From NCBI RefSeq assembly GCF_001665295.1, contig NZ_LZSE01000003.1, positions 1 to 37,517 of the forward strand: 37,517 nt of DNA. Reading direction: 5' to 3'. Of the stretch, positions 25,836-35,466 are shown in pieces. The translations under genes were made by a program, and so were the position numbers. Source of the DNA: Mycobacterium sp. 1554424.7 (GTDB taxonomy: Bacteria > Actinomycetota > Actinomycetes > Mycobacteriales > Mycobacteriaceae). Each line of letters starts with the position of its first letter. Position 1 is the first letter of the stretch. The notes under the pieces were generated by a model. The model did not search any database and was not told the origin of the DNA. It saw only the letters and a list, made by a program, of their open reading frames with translations.

Positions 25836-26657
25836 ATGAAGGCGACGGTTACCCCCGAGGCCGCCAGCGCGATCGCCGAGATCGCCCAGCGCCATGGGCT
25901 CTCCCAAGAAGCGGTGCTTTCGATGCTTGTCGCGCTGCGCATCGGGGGCGGCACCATGGCCCAGTTCAACATCCCCGAGCTCGGCGGCAACGGGCAATGG
26001 ATGCGGGGCGGCATGACGATGGTCGGCAACATGTTCGACAACGCGCTCAAGGCCCGCGTCGACGCGCTGTGCAACGAGTTGGCCCACCTGCTCGCCACCA
26101 CCGCGGTGTTTCCCGCCCCGCCCCCGCATTCCCCGGCGGCGTTCGCCTCGAACAGCTGGTGGCCGGCAGGCCTGGGGGTGCCGAGCTCGGTCGGCGGACA
26201 GAATGACGTGCGCTACGCGTTCTTCCCGAGCACGCGGCGGCTGGCGATCCACATCAACGGCGTCACAAGGATTTTCGATACCGGCGAGCACCAAATCGGC
26301 GGTGTGCAACAGCAGCAGGGCGGCGGCTACAGCTCGGTGAGCTTCACCAGCCAGCTCGGCACCTTCGGCGTGTCGAGTCTGCATGAGGTCGGTAGCCACC
26401 AGGCGGCGCAGTCCCAAGGCGCGCCGCCGGGATACCAGGCGCAGTACCAGTCCGGCCCGCCGCCGCAATTCGCGCCCGAGGTGCAATTCCCGCCCGAGGC
26501 ACCGGCAGCCAAACCCGCATCCGGTCCGCCGGAGGATTCCGGAAATTCCCAGGCCATCGTCGCGGCCATCGAATCGCTGGCCGGGTTGCACGAACGCGGC
26601 ATCCTGTCCGACGAGGAGTTCGCCACGAAGAAGGCCGAACTGCTCGGCCGGCTCTGA
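25836..26657 (+). CDS. SHOCT-domain protein
   Basis: The 273-residue protein ends with a textbook SHOCT motif (IVAAIESLAGLHERGILSDEEFATKKAELLGRL, last 33 residues), a short oligomerisation module. The middle has a beta-rich segment (DVRYAFFPSTRRLAIHINGVTRIFDTGEHQIGGVQQQQGGGYSSVSFTSQ), and a Pro/Gln/Ala-rich linker (about 190-235) joins the two. No signal peptide or transmembrane helix is visible, so it is probably cytoplasmic. ATG at 25836 is preceded by a good cagga ribosome-binding site. In M. tuberculosis the same place between ltp1 and truB is occupied by a transposon-type element (Rv2791c-Rv2792c). Function unknown. Confidence 0.8.
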   Translation: MKATVTPEAASAIAEIAQRHGLSQEAVLSMLVALRIGGGTMAQFNIPELGGNGQWMRGGMTMVGNMFDNALKARVDALCNELAHLLATTAVFPAPPPHSPAAFASNSWWPAGLGVPSSVGGQNDVRYAFFPSTRRLAIHINGVTRIFDTGEHQIGGVQQQQGGGYSSVSFTSQLGTFGVSSLHEVGSHQAAQSQGAPPGYQAQYQSGPPPQFAPEVQFPPEAPAAKPASGPPEDSGNSQAIVAAIESLAGLHERGILSDEEFATKKAELLGRL

Positions 26658-26668
26658 CGCGTCAGAGC
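26651..26668. terminator. 18-bp perfect palindrome between convergent genes, probable bidirectional terminator
   Basis: GCTCTGACGCGTCAGAGC is its own reverse complement and would fold as a 7-bp stem with a CGCG loop in either transcript. Flanking cggcc (26645-26649) and ggccg (26671-26675) can extend it. The SHOCT gene's stop codon lies within it and truB ends 36 bases beyond, so it can terminate both. No T-run. Confidence 0.55.
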
Positions 26669-26703
26669 GTGGCCGGGCGCAGGTCGGATTGCCCGACTCC
26701 TCC

Positions 26704-27600
26704 TCAGTCCGTCCCGGACTGCATCGTCGCCGGGCGCAACACCACCACCGACCTGGTCCGCGAGCCCTCGTCGCGCAGCAGCGCGATCACCCGGCCGTCG
26801 GCGTCGGCGGCGGCGTAGACGCCGTCGATGCCCTCCGGCGACAGGGACCGGCCGTTGCTCGCCGCCAGCGCCTCGTCGGCGGACAGGTCGCGGCGCGGGA
26901 ACAGCTGCAGGCACGCCTCGTCGAGGGTCAAGGTCAGCCGGGGCGCCTCGGCCAGGTCGTCGAGCGAGCGCGCCTGGTCCAGCCCGAAGCGCCCGACGCG
27001 GGTGCGTCGCAACGCCGTCAGGTGCCCGCCCACGCCCAGCGCGGCGCCGAGATCGCGGGCCAGCGCGCGGATGTAGGTCCCCGACGAGCAGTCCACCTCG
27101 ACGTCGACGTCGACGAGTTCGCCGGCCCCGCGCACGTCCAGCACCTCGAACCGGTCGATGCGCACCGGCCGGGCCGCGAGCTGCACGTCGTGGCCCTCGC
27201 GGATCAGCCGGTAGGCGCGACGGCCCGCCACCTTGATCGCGCTGACCGCCGACGGCACCTGCTCGATGTCCCCGCGCAGCCCGGCGGCCGCGGCGGCGAT
27301 CTCCTCGCCCGTCACGTGCGCGGCCGAAACCGTCTGCAGCACTTCACCTTCGGCGTCCTCGGTGGACGTAGTCTGGCCCAGCCGGATGGTCGCCGCGTAC
27401 GACTTGGACGCCCCGGTCAGCAGGCCCAGGATCTTCGTGGCCCGCTCGACGCCGATCACCAGCAGGCCGGTGGCCATCGGGTCCAGCGTGCCCGCGTGCC
27501 CCACCCGGCGGGTGGAAAAGATGCGCCGACAGCGCGCCACCACGTCGTGGCTGGTCATCCCGGCCGGCTTGTCGACCAGGACCAGTCCCGGTCCGGTCAT
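26704..27600 (-). CDS. truB: tRNA pseudouridine-55 synthase
   Basis: TruB isomerises U55 in the T-loop of tRNAs. The 298-residue protein is full length: [32 protein letters not shown] with catalytic Asp40, [21 protein letters not shown], and [12 protein letters not shown]. The C-terminal 60 residues form the PUA-like domain. Its ATG overlaps the pptT stop (ATGA, 27597-27600), so it is the third gene of pptH-pptT-truB. In M. tuberculosis the same order holds (Rv2795c-Rv2794c-Rv2793c). Confidence 0.96.
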   Translation of the reverse strand: MTGPGLVLVDKPAGMTSHDVVARCRRIFSTRRVGHAGTLDPMATGLLVIGVERATKILGLLTGASKSYAATIRLGQTTSTEDAEGEVLQTVSAAHVTGEEIAAAAAGLRGDIEQVPSAVSAIKVAGRRAYRLIREGHDVQLAARPVRIDRFEVLDVRGAGELVDVDVEVDCSSGTYIRALARDLGAALGVGGHLTALRRTRVGRFGLDQARSLDDLAEAPRLTLTLDEACLQLFPRRDLSADEALAASNGRSLSPEGIDGVYAAADADGRVIALLRDEGSRTRSVVVLRPATMQSGTD

Positions 27601-28280
27601 AGCACGATGGCGGTGAGCACCAGCCCGCGCTCGACCGACCACCGACCCCGCAGCGCGCTCAGCGGCGGACCGGACAGCGCGGTGCCGTCGATCAGGATCT
27701 TGGACACAAAGGCCCCCGTGGTCCCGCCGGGCGAATCGGGGTCGAACACGATGTGGGCGTCCTCGAAACCCAGCCAACGCTCGGTCAGCGGGAACCACGC
27801 CTTGTAGGTCGCCTCCTTGGCGCAGAACAGGATCCGGTCCCAATGCAGGGCGCCGGGCAACGCGGCGATCTCCTGGCGTTCGTCGTCGAGGGCGATCGCG
27901 CCCAGCACGCCGTCGGGCAGCACGTCGTGCGGTTCGGCGTCGATGCCGACCGAGCGCACCGCGCCGGCGCGCCCCACCACCGCGCCGCGATAGCCCGTGC
28001 AGTGGGTGAGGCTGCCCACCACGCCGTCGGGCCAGCACGGTTGGCCCTTGTCGCCCTTGAGGATCGGCGCCGGCGGGACGCCGAGCTCGGCCAGCGCGAT
28101 GCGCGCGCAGTGGCGCACGGTGATGAACTCGTTGCGCCGCTTGGCGACCGACTTGGCGATCAGCGGTTCCTCTTCGGGCATCGGGGTCAGGCCCGGCGGG
28201 TCGGAATACACCTCGGAATACGCGAGATCCTCCGATGCGGTGTCCGGCAGCACCGCCGACACCAGCGTGCGGGTCGTCAT
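27597..28280 (-). CDS. pptT: 4'-phosphopantetheinyl transferase PptT
   Basis: PptT moves phosphopantetheine from CoA to the carrier domains of fatty-acid, mycolic-acid, polyketide and siderophore synthases; it is essential in M. tuberculosis. The 227-residue protein equals the known length. The Mg-binding Asp114 and Glu116 (VGIDAEPHD) and Glu157 in [13 protein letters not shown] (F-x-x-K-E-x3-K) are all present; [13 protein letters not shown] is the CoA-binding strand. Both ends overlap neighbours by four bases: pptH upstream and truB downstream. Coupling to pptH places the enzyme and its antagonist in one message. Confidence 0.97.
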   Translation of the reverse strand: MTTRTLVSAVLPDTASEDLAYSEVYSDPPGLTPMPEEEPLIAKSVAKRRNEFITVRHCARIALAELGVPPAPILKGDKGQPCWPDGVVGSLTHCTGYRGAVVGRAGAVRSVGIDAEPHDVLPDGVLGAIALDDERQEIAALPGALHWDRILFCAKEATYKAWFPLTERWLGFEDAHIVFDPDSPGGTTGAFVSKILIDGTALSGPPLSALRGRWSVERGLVLTAIVL

Positions 28281-29242
28281 CGAGACTGCCGCTGCCGCAC
28301 TCGTTCCCGGAATTGCTGGGCCTGGCGGCGCATCTCGGGGGTGATCACGAAGTGACCGCCGAAGTCGTTGAGATAGCCCGGCGCGTACTGCGGATCCGGC
28401 AGCACTTGGCGCAGCCAGCTGTAGGGCTTGCGGCGCCGCCACTCCCGCGGGTAGCCCACCGACACCTCCTCGAAGCGCACGTCGTCGTACCACGTGGTGC
28501 GCGGAATGTGCAGGTGCCCGTAGACCGAACAGATGGCGTTGTAGCGGGTGTGCCAGTCGGCGGTCTTGGTGGTTCCGCACCACAGCGAGAACTCCGGGTA
28601 GAACAGCGCGTCGCAGGGGTCGCGCACCAGCGGGAAGTGGTTCACCAGGACGGTCGGCGTCATCCAGTCGAGCTGTTCGAGGCGCTCGCGGGTGGCGGCC
28701 AGCCGCTCGCGGCACCAGGCCTCGCGGGTGGCGTACGGCTCGCAGGAGAGTAGGAACTCGTCGGTGGCCACCACATTGCGCTGTCGCGCGATCGCCATGC
28801 CCTCGGCTTTGCTCGTCGCCCCTTCGGGCAAGAAGCTGTAGTCGTACAGCAGGAACATCGGCACGATCGTGGCCGGCCCGCCGCGCTCGGTCCACACCGG
28901 GAACGGATGCTCCGGGGTGATCACGCCCATCTCGTCGCACATGTTGACCAGGTAGTCGTAGCGGGCCTTGCCGAAGATCTGCACGGGATCGCGGGTGGTG
29001 GTCCACAGCTCGTGGTTGCCGGGCACCCAGATCACCTTCGCGAACCGGCGTCGCAGCACGTCAAGCGCCCAGCGGATGTCGTCGGTGCGTTCGGCGACGT
29101 CGCCGGCGACGATCAGCCAGTCGTCCGGCGACGACGGATACAGCGATTCGGTGACCGGCTTGTTGCCGAGGTGACCGGTGTGCAGGTCGGAAACCGCCCA
29201 CAGCGTCGGCTGCGCGCCATTCGTCGGTTCCCTGCTCGCCAC
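28277..29242 (-). CDS. pptH: Phosphopantetheinyl hydrolase PptH (metallophosphoesterase)
   Basis: The 321-residue protein is a calcineurin-like phosphoesterase with all metal-ligand motifs: SDLHTGH (Asp-x-His), VAGDVAE, PGNHELW, VNHFP and YGHLH. In M. tuberculosis the homologue Rv2795c removes phosphopantetheine from carrier proteins, opposing PptT, and its loss alters sensitivity to PptT inhibition. GTG at 29242 is preceded by TAGGCT eight bases earlier (29251-29256, minus), so it heads a leaderless operon. Its stop overlaps pptT's start. The C-terminal stretch ([24 protein letters not shown]...) is specific to the actinobacterial group. Confidence 0.93.
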   Translation of the reverse strand: MASREPTNGAQPTLWAVSDLHTGHLGNKPVTESLYPSSPDDWLIVAGDVAERTDDIRWALDVLRRRFAKVIWVPGNHELWTTTRDPVQIFGKARYDYLVNMCDEMGVITPEHPFPVWTERGGPATIVPMFLLYDYSFLPEGATSKAEGMAIARQRNVVATDEFLLSCEPYATREAWCRERLAATRERLEQLDWMTPTVLVNHFPLVRDPCDALFYPEFSLWCGTTKTADWHTRYNAICSVYGHLHIPRTTWYDDVRFEEVSVGYPREWRRRKPYSWLRQVLPDPQYAPGYLNDFGGHFVITPEMRRQAQQFRERVRQRQSR

Positions 29243-29250
29243 GAGTAACC

Positions 29251-29256
29251 AGCCTA
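29251..29256 (-). promoter_or_regulatory. Candidate -10 box for the pptH-pptT-truB operon
   Basis: TAGGCT followed by eight bases and GTG, consistent with a leaderless transcript beginning at the pptH start codon. No clear -35. Confidence 0.45.
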
Positions 29257-29306
29257 ACGACCGCGCGTGATGGGCCGGTTTCCGCCAGGCCCTTGCCCCG
29301 CGGGAT

Positions 29307-29320
29307 TAGAACGTGTTCTC
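29307..29320. promoter_or_regulatory. KstR-like operator
   Basis: TAGAACGTGTTCTC matches the KstR consensus TNNAACNNGTTNNA at all fixed positions except the last, with perfect AGAAC/GTTCT arms. KstR is the TetR repressor of the mycobacterial cholesterol-degradation regulon. The site is 59 bases before the GTG of the lipoprotein-like gene at 29379 and 65 bases from pptH on the other side. It more likely serves the rightward pair, which includes a CocE/NonD hydrolase. Confidence 0.55.
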
Positions 29321-29378
29321 GTGTACACGACTCGCAATGGACGCCGGGGCGATGACCCGGTGGGGGTAGGAGACATCA

Positions 29379-29954
29379 GTGATCGCCAAGATGCGGCTGA
29401 TCGGGGCGCTGGGCGCGCTGGCGACGGCGCTGGTCGTGGGCTGGCAATGCGCCCCGCCGGGTCCGAGCGGCGCCGGACCGGTCGAGCTGCGGTCGACGGC
29501 CGAGCCGATGGAGACCACGATGAAGAGTCCCATCGTGGCGACCACCGACCCGCGGCCCTTCGACGCGTGCGAGGACATCCCGTTCGACGTCGTGCAGCGC
29601 CTCGGCCTGGCGTTCACCCCGCCCGAACACGAGGACGGGCTGCGCTGCCACTTCGACGCGGGTAACTACCAGCTGGCCGTCGAGGCCATCATCTGGCGCA
29701 CCTACGAGCAATCCCTGCCCCCAGACGCCGTCGAGACCACGATTGCGGGGCACCGCGCGGCCCAGTACTGGGTGATGAAGCCGACCTATCACAACAGCTT
29801 CTGGTTCTTCTCGTGCATGGTCGCGTTCAAGACCAGCTACGGGGTGCTGCAGCAGGCGCTCTACTACTCGACGGTCTACTCCAACCCGGAGGTGGACTGC
29901 ATGTCCACCAACCTGCAGCGCGCCAACGACCTCGCGCCCTACTACAAGTTCTGA
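29379..29954 (+). CDS. Membrane-anchored or exported protein, DUF3558-like (probable Rv2799 homologue)
   Basis: The 191-residue product starts with a hydrophobic segment (about residues 6-22) after a basic N-terminus, so it is exported or anchored; the Cys after it (WQCAPP) is not in a good lipobox. The mature part has PFDACEDIPFDVVQRLGL...DGLRCHFDAGNYQLAVEAI, like the first half of DUF3558 lipoproteins, with further Cys in FSCMV and VDCMS giving likely disulfides. Shine-Dalgarno aggag precedes the GTG. Located between pptH and the CocE-like hydrolase as Rv2799 is in M. tuberculosis; 41 bases separate it from the hydrolase gene. A KstR-like site is upstream. Function unknown. Confidence 0.75.
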   Translation: MIAKMRLIGALGALATALVVGWQCAPPGPSGAGPVELRSTAEPMETTMKSPIVATTDPRPFDACEDIPFDVVQRLGLAFTPPEHEDGLRCHFDAGNYQLAVEAIIWRTYEQSLPPDAVETTIAGHRAAQYWVMKPTYHNSFWFFSCMVAFKTSYGVLQQALYYSTVYSNPEVDCMSTNLQRANDLAPYYKF

Positions 29955-29995
29955 TTACGCCGCCCGGCGTCCCGGAAAAACCTAGGGTGGGGTCG

Positions 29996-31687
29996 GTGAG
30001 TACCACCTCGACGCGCGTCGCGCAGCCCGGGCCCCGCGCGCTGGGACGAGTCGGCGACGCCGCGCTCGGCCGGCTGTTGGGCCTGCCGCGGGCGACCACC
30101 GAGTACACGGTGGAACGCGTCGACGTGCCGATGCGCGACGGGGTCACCCTGGCGGCCGACCACTACGCGCCCGCCACGTCCAGCCCCGCCGGCACCGTGC
30201 TCGTCCGCGGGCCCTACGGACGGGCGTTTCCGTTCTCGCACGCCTATGCCCGGATGCACGCCGCCCGCGGCTATCACGTCGTGCTGGAAAGCGTTCGCGG
30301 AACCTACGGGTCGGGCGGGGAATTCGACCCGATGGTCAACGAGGCCGCCGACGGCGCCGACACGGTCGGGTGGCTGCGCGAGCAACCCTGGTTCACCGGC
30401 CGGTTCGGCACCGTCGGGGTGTCCTATCTGGGCTTCACGCAGTGGGCGTTGTTGCAGGATCCGCCCCCGGAGCTGGCCGCGGCCGTCATCACCGCGGGCC
30501 CACACGATTTCAACGCCTCGGTGTGGGGCACCGGCTCGTTCGCCGTCAACGACTTCCTGGGCTGGAGCGACCTGGTTGCCCGGCAGGAGGACCCGCGACG
30601 CATCAGGCTGGCGCTGCGCCAGCTGCAGGCCAAGCGCAAGGTGGCCGAGGCGGCCGGTGCGCTGCCCTTGGGCACCGCGGCCCGCGCGCTGCTCGGCGAG
30701 GGCGCGCCGTGGTTCGAATCGTGGATCGAACACCACGCGTCCGACGACGCGTTCTGGAACGCCCGGCGCTTCACCGACGCGCTGGACCGGTCGCGGGTGC
30801 CGGTGCTGCTGATCGGCGGCTGGCAGGACATCTTCATCCGGCAGACGCTGCAGCAGTACGGCCACCTGCGCGGCCGTGAGGTCGACGTCGCGCTGACCGT
30901 CGGCCCCTGGACCCACACCCAGCTGCTTGGCAAGGCGCTACCGATCAGTGCGCGCGAAACACTCGACTGGCTGGACACGCACCTGGGCGGCGCGGCGCCG
31001 CGCCGGCCCAGCCGCGTCCACGTCTGCGTCACAGGCCGCGGCGGGGGTCAAGCGTGGCGTCACCTGCCCGACTGGCCGCCGGCCACGACCGAACGCTCGC
31101 TGTACCTGCGGCCCGGCGGGCACCTGGGCGAGACGGCGCCGACCGACCTGAATGGGTTGGCGCCGGCGACGTTTCGCTACAACCCCGCCGACCCGACGCC
31201 CACCACCGGCGGCCCGCTGCTGTCCACGAACGCGGGTTATGTCGACGACGGGCGCCTCGCCTCTCGCGACGACGTGCTCGCCTTCACCAGCCTCACGCTC
31301 ACCCAAGACCTATACGTCTACGGCACTCCGGTGGTCGAGCTGGCGCACAGCTCCGACAATCCCCACGTCGATCTGTTCGTTCGGGTGAGCGAGATCGACC
31401 CCAACGGCCGCTCCCGCAACGTCAGCGACGGCTACCGACGGTTGGGGGCCGCGGACGCCGCCGCGGGGACCGAGATCGTGAGGGTCGAACTCGACGGCAT
31501 CGCCCACCGGTTCGGCGCCGGTTCGCGCATCCGCGTCCTGATCGCGGGCAGCTGGTTCCCGCGCTTCGCCCGCAACCTCGGCACCGAGGAGCCGCTGTTG
31601 ACGGGCCTGAAATCCACCCCGGCCACCCACGCCGTGCACTACGGGCGCTCCCGGCTGCTGCTTCCCGTGGGGTCGGACGATCCGTAG
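29996..31687 (+). CDS. CocE/NonD-family alpha/beta hydrolase (Rv2800 homologue)
   Basis: The 563-residue protein shows the CocE/X-Pro dipeptidyl acyl-peptidase layout: PMRDGVTLAADHYAP, RGPYGR with the oxyanion Tyr, VRGTYGSGGEFDP, nucleophile GVSYLG, GGWQDIF with the acid Asp, GPWTHTQ with the catalytic His, and a C-terminal jelly-roll (about 360-563) typical of the family. It hydrolyses esters or amides; substrate unknown. GTG at 29996 fits a leaderless start (TAGGGT seven bases before), though read-through from the gene upstream is likely too. It is the homologue of Rv2800. A KstR-like operator 690 bases upstream suggests a link to steroid metabolism if the two genes share a promoter. Confidence 0.88.
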   Translation: MSTTSTRVAQPGPRALGRVGDAALGRLLGLPRATTEYTVERVDVPMRDGVTLAADHYAPATSSPAGTVLVRGPYGRAFPFSHAYARMHAARGYHVVLESVRGTYGSGGEFDPMVNEAADGADTVGWLREQPWFTGRFGTVGVSYLGFTQWALLQDPPPELAAAVITAGPHDFNASVWGTGSFAVNDFLGWSDLVARQEDPRRIRLALRQLQAKRKVAEAAGALPLGTAARALLGEGAPWFESWIEHHASDDAFWNARRFTDALDRSRVPVLLIGGWQDIFIRQTLQQYGHLRGREVDVALTVGPWTHTQLLGKALPISARETLDWLDTHLGGAAPRRPSRVHVCVTGRGGGQAWRHLPDWPPATTERSLYLRPGGHLGETAPTDLNGLAPATFRYNPADPTPTTGGPLLSTNAGYVDDGRLASRDDVLAFTSLTLTQDLYVYGTPVVELAHSSDNPHVDLFVRVSEIDPNGRSRNVSDGYRRLGAADAAAGTEIVRVELDGIAHRFGAGSRIRVLIAGSWFPRFARNLGTEEPLLTGLKSTPATHAVHYGRSRLLLPVGSDDP

Positions 31688-31703
31688 CCGAGGGCGATCG
31701 CCG

Positions 31704-32267
31704 CTACCCGACCGCGTCGCGGACCCGGACGGCGACCCGGTCTAGCGCGGCCGCGTCGTGCACCGGCGCGGCGAGGCGCACGTCGGCCAGCGGCAGCTGC
31801 GCCCAGCTGGTGCAGCCGCCGTACTCGGGGGTCCGCGGGACCCGCACCGGCTCCACCAACGGGATGACCGACACCACCAGGACGGCCAGCTTGTGCTTGG
31901 GCCGGAAGTCCAGCCGGTCTTCGCGCACTGACTCGGCGGTCCAGATGTGCAGGTCCTCGATCGCCGGCAGCCCATCCGGTCGGTTGACCTCTTGCGCGGC
32001 AACGACTTTCGCCGCGGCCCGCAGCACCAGGTGGTCGTCGGTGCTGTCGGCGGCCGCGGCGTCCAACAGGTCGCGGTGCTCGGGCCGGACGCGCTGGGCG
32101 TGGCTGTGGGCGACGGTCGGGAACAGCAGGAACTCCCGGGCCGCCAGCTCGAACCGCTTTTCGCCGATCCCGCCCTTGCGCAGCAGCACCCGCTGCCGGC
32201 CGTCGAGCAGCGCGTGCACCACCGCGGCCCACTCCTTGAGCGCGGGCGTGGTCGCGGTGAGCGTCAC
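31704..32267 (-). CDS. DUF1802 family protein
   Basis: The 187-residue protein begins ALKEWAAVVHALLDGRQRVLLRKGGIGEKRFELAAREFLLFPTVAHSH, the DUF1802 signature found in cyanobacteria and actinobacteria. No catalytic motif is recognised and no signal peptide is present. Its GTG start overlaps the stop of the small DUF2277 gene (GTGA, 32264-32267), so the two are one unit. The gene converges with the CocE-like gene with 16 bases between. Neither this nor its partner is at this position in M. tuberculosis as far as I recall. Confidence 0.8.
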   Translation of the reverse strand: MTLTATTPALKEWAAVVHALLDGRQRVLLRKGGIGEKRFELAAREFLLFPTVAHSHAQRVRPEHRDLLDAAAADSTDDHLVLRAAAKVVAAQEVNRPDGLPAIEDLHIWTAESVREDRLDFRPKHKLAVLVVSVIPLVEPVRVPRTPEYGGCTSWAQLPLADVRLAAPVHDAAALDRVAVRVRDAVG

Positions 32268-32533
32268 TTCGCGGCGGCGAGGCGGGCGACCACCTCGGGC
32301 CGGCGCAGCGGCGGCACCGTCTTCGGCGGCTGGCGGCGCGGCGGCAGGGCGGCCAGCAGTCGCGCCGTCGTCTCGGTGACCTCGGCGACCGCGGCCTCGA
32401 ACGCCTCGGCGTTGGCGGCCGACGGGCGGGTGACGCCGCTGACCTTGCGCACGTACTGGCGCGCCGCCGCCGCGACCTCCTCCGGCGTGGCCTCCGGTTG
32501 CAATCCGCGCAGTTCGGTGATGTTCCGGCACAT
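32264..32533 (-). CDS. DUF2277 family small protein
   Basis: The 89-residue protein starts MCRNITELRGLQPEATPEEVAAAARQYVRKVSGVTRPSAANAEAF, the conserved beginning of DUF2277 (MCRNIKTLFNFEPPAT...). It is probably all-helical and cytoplasmic; no function is established. TATCGT six bases before the ATG gives a leaderless layout, although GGAG within the spacer could serve as a ribosome-binding site. It leads the DUF1802 gene and is divergent from echA16. Confidence 0.85.
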   Translation of the reverse strand: MCRNITELRGLQPEATPEEVAAAARQYVRKVSGVTRPSAANAEAFEAAVAEVTETTARLLAALPPRRQPPKTVPPLRRPEVVARLAAAK

Positions 32534-32555
32534 GGCTCCACGATAAACGCGCCGG

Positions 32556-32632
32556 CGAGCCTGCGTTCAGCGCATCGAGCCTGCGGTCAGAGCCAGTATT
32601 TCGGCGCCGGCGACGCTCTCAGCGCAGGCTCG
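32556..32632. repeat. Short palindromic repeat cluster between DUF2277 and echA16
   Basis: CGAGCCTGCG-T-TCAG (32556-32570) and CGAGCCTGCG-G-TCAG (32576-32590) are direct copies 20 bases apart, and 32618-32632 is an inverted copy (reverse complement CGAGCCTGCGCTGAG). Bases 32576-32632 can pair over about 15 of 17 positions as a large imperfect hairpin. The inverted copy with its flank (32612-32632) is identical to 22495-22515 before sirR, pointing to a dispersed element. Confidence 0.6.
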
Positions 32633-32657
32633 GCGAGGTCCGGCGGTCCCGGCTGAC

Positions 32658-32663
32658 TACGGT
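32658..32663 (+). promoter_or_regulatory. Candidate -10 box for a leaderless echA16 transcript
   Basis: TACGGT followed by six bases and the echA16 ATG. No clear -35. Confidence 0.4.
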
Positions 32664-32669
32664 GAACAC

Positions 32670-33419
32670 ATGACCGACGACGTCCTGCTGATCGAAACCG
32701 ACGAGCGGGTGCGCACCCTGACCCTCAACCGCCCCCAGGCGCGCAATGCGCTGTCCGCGGCGCTGCGGGATCAGTTCTTCGGCGCCCTGGCCGACGCCGA
32801 GACCGACGACGGCGTCGACGTCGTGATCGTCACCGGCGCCGACCCGGTGTTCTGCGCGGGGCTGGACCTCAAGGAGCTGGGCAGCGAGTCGGCGCTTCCC
32901 GACATCTCGCCGCGCTGGCCGCCGCTGACCAAGCCGGTGATCGGCGCGATCAACGGCGCCGCCGTCACCGGCGGCCTGGAGCTCGCGCTGTACTGCGACA
33001 TCCTGATCGCCTCCGAGCAGGCGCGGTTTGCCGACACGCACGCCCGGGTGGGGCTGCTGCCCACCTGGGGGCTGAGCGTGCGGCTGCCCCAGAAGGTGGG
33101 CGTCGGCCTGGCCCGGCGCATGAGCCTGACCGGGGACTACCTGTCCGCCGCCGACGCGCTGCGCGCCGGCCTGGTGACCGAGGTGGTGCCGCACGACCGG
33201 CTGATGCCCACGGCCCGCCAGGTGGCCGCCTCGATCGTCGGCAACAACCAGAACGCGGTGCGGGCGTTGCTGGCCTCCTATCACCGGATCGACGACACCC
33301 ACACCAGCACCGGGCTGTGGCTGGAGGCGACGGCCGCCCGGCAGTTCCGCACCAGCGGCGACGACATCGCCGCCAACCGCGACGCGGTGCTGCAGCGCGG
33401 GCGGGCCCAGGTCCGATAG
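32670..33419 (+). CDS. echA16: Enoyl-CoA hydratase/isomerase family protein EchA16
   Basis: The 249-residue crotonase matches EchA16 (Rv2831) in length and sequence. Oxyanion-hole segments are FCAGLDLKEL (61-70) and NGAAVTGGLELALYCD (95-110). Canonical enoyl-CoA hydratases carry two catalytic Glu; at the equivalent places this protein has His124 (FADTHARVG) and Arg150 (ARRMSLTG). So it keeps the CoA-thioester binding fold but probably not classical hydratase chemistry. The spacing TACGGT-N6-ATG suggests a leaderless message. A secreted-protein gene follows after eight bases and may be co-transcribed. In M. tuberculosis the ugp transporter genes lie downstream; they are absent here. Confidence 0.92.
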   Translation: MTDDVLLIETDERVRTLTLNRPQARNALSAALRDQFFGALADAETDDGVDVVIVTGADPVFCAGLDLKELGSESALPDISPRWPPLTKPVIGAINGAAVTGGLELALYCDILIASEQARFADTHARVGLLPTWGLSVRLPQKVGVGLARRMSLTGDYLSAADALRAGLVTEVVPHDRLMPTARQVAASIVGNNQNAVRALLASYHRIDDTHTSTGLWLEATAARQFRTSGDDIAANRDAVLQRGRAQVR

Positions 33420-33427
33420 GGGTAGCG

Positions 33428-35455
<2,028 letters not shown>

Positions 35456-35466
35456 AAAGGACGCTC

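Noticed and set aside
31688-32669. CRISPR array or remnant, since the corresponding M. tuberculosis region has one.
   Set aside because: No regularly spaced direct repeats of 25-40 bases; only short palindromic copies, and no cas genes.
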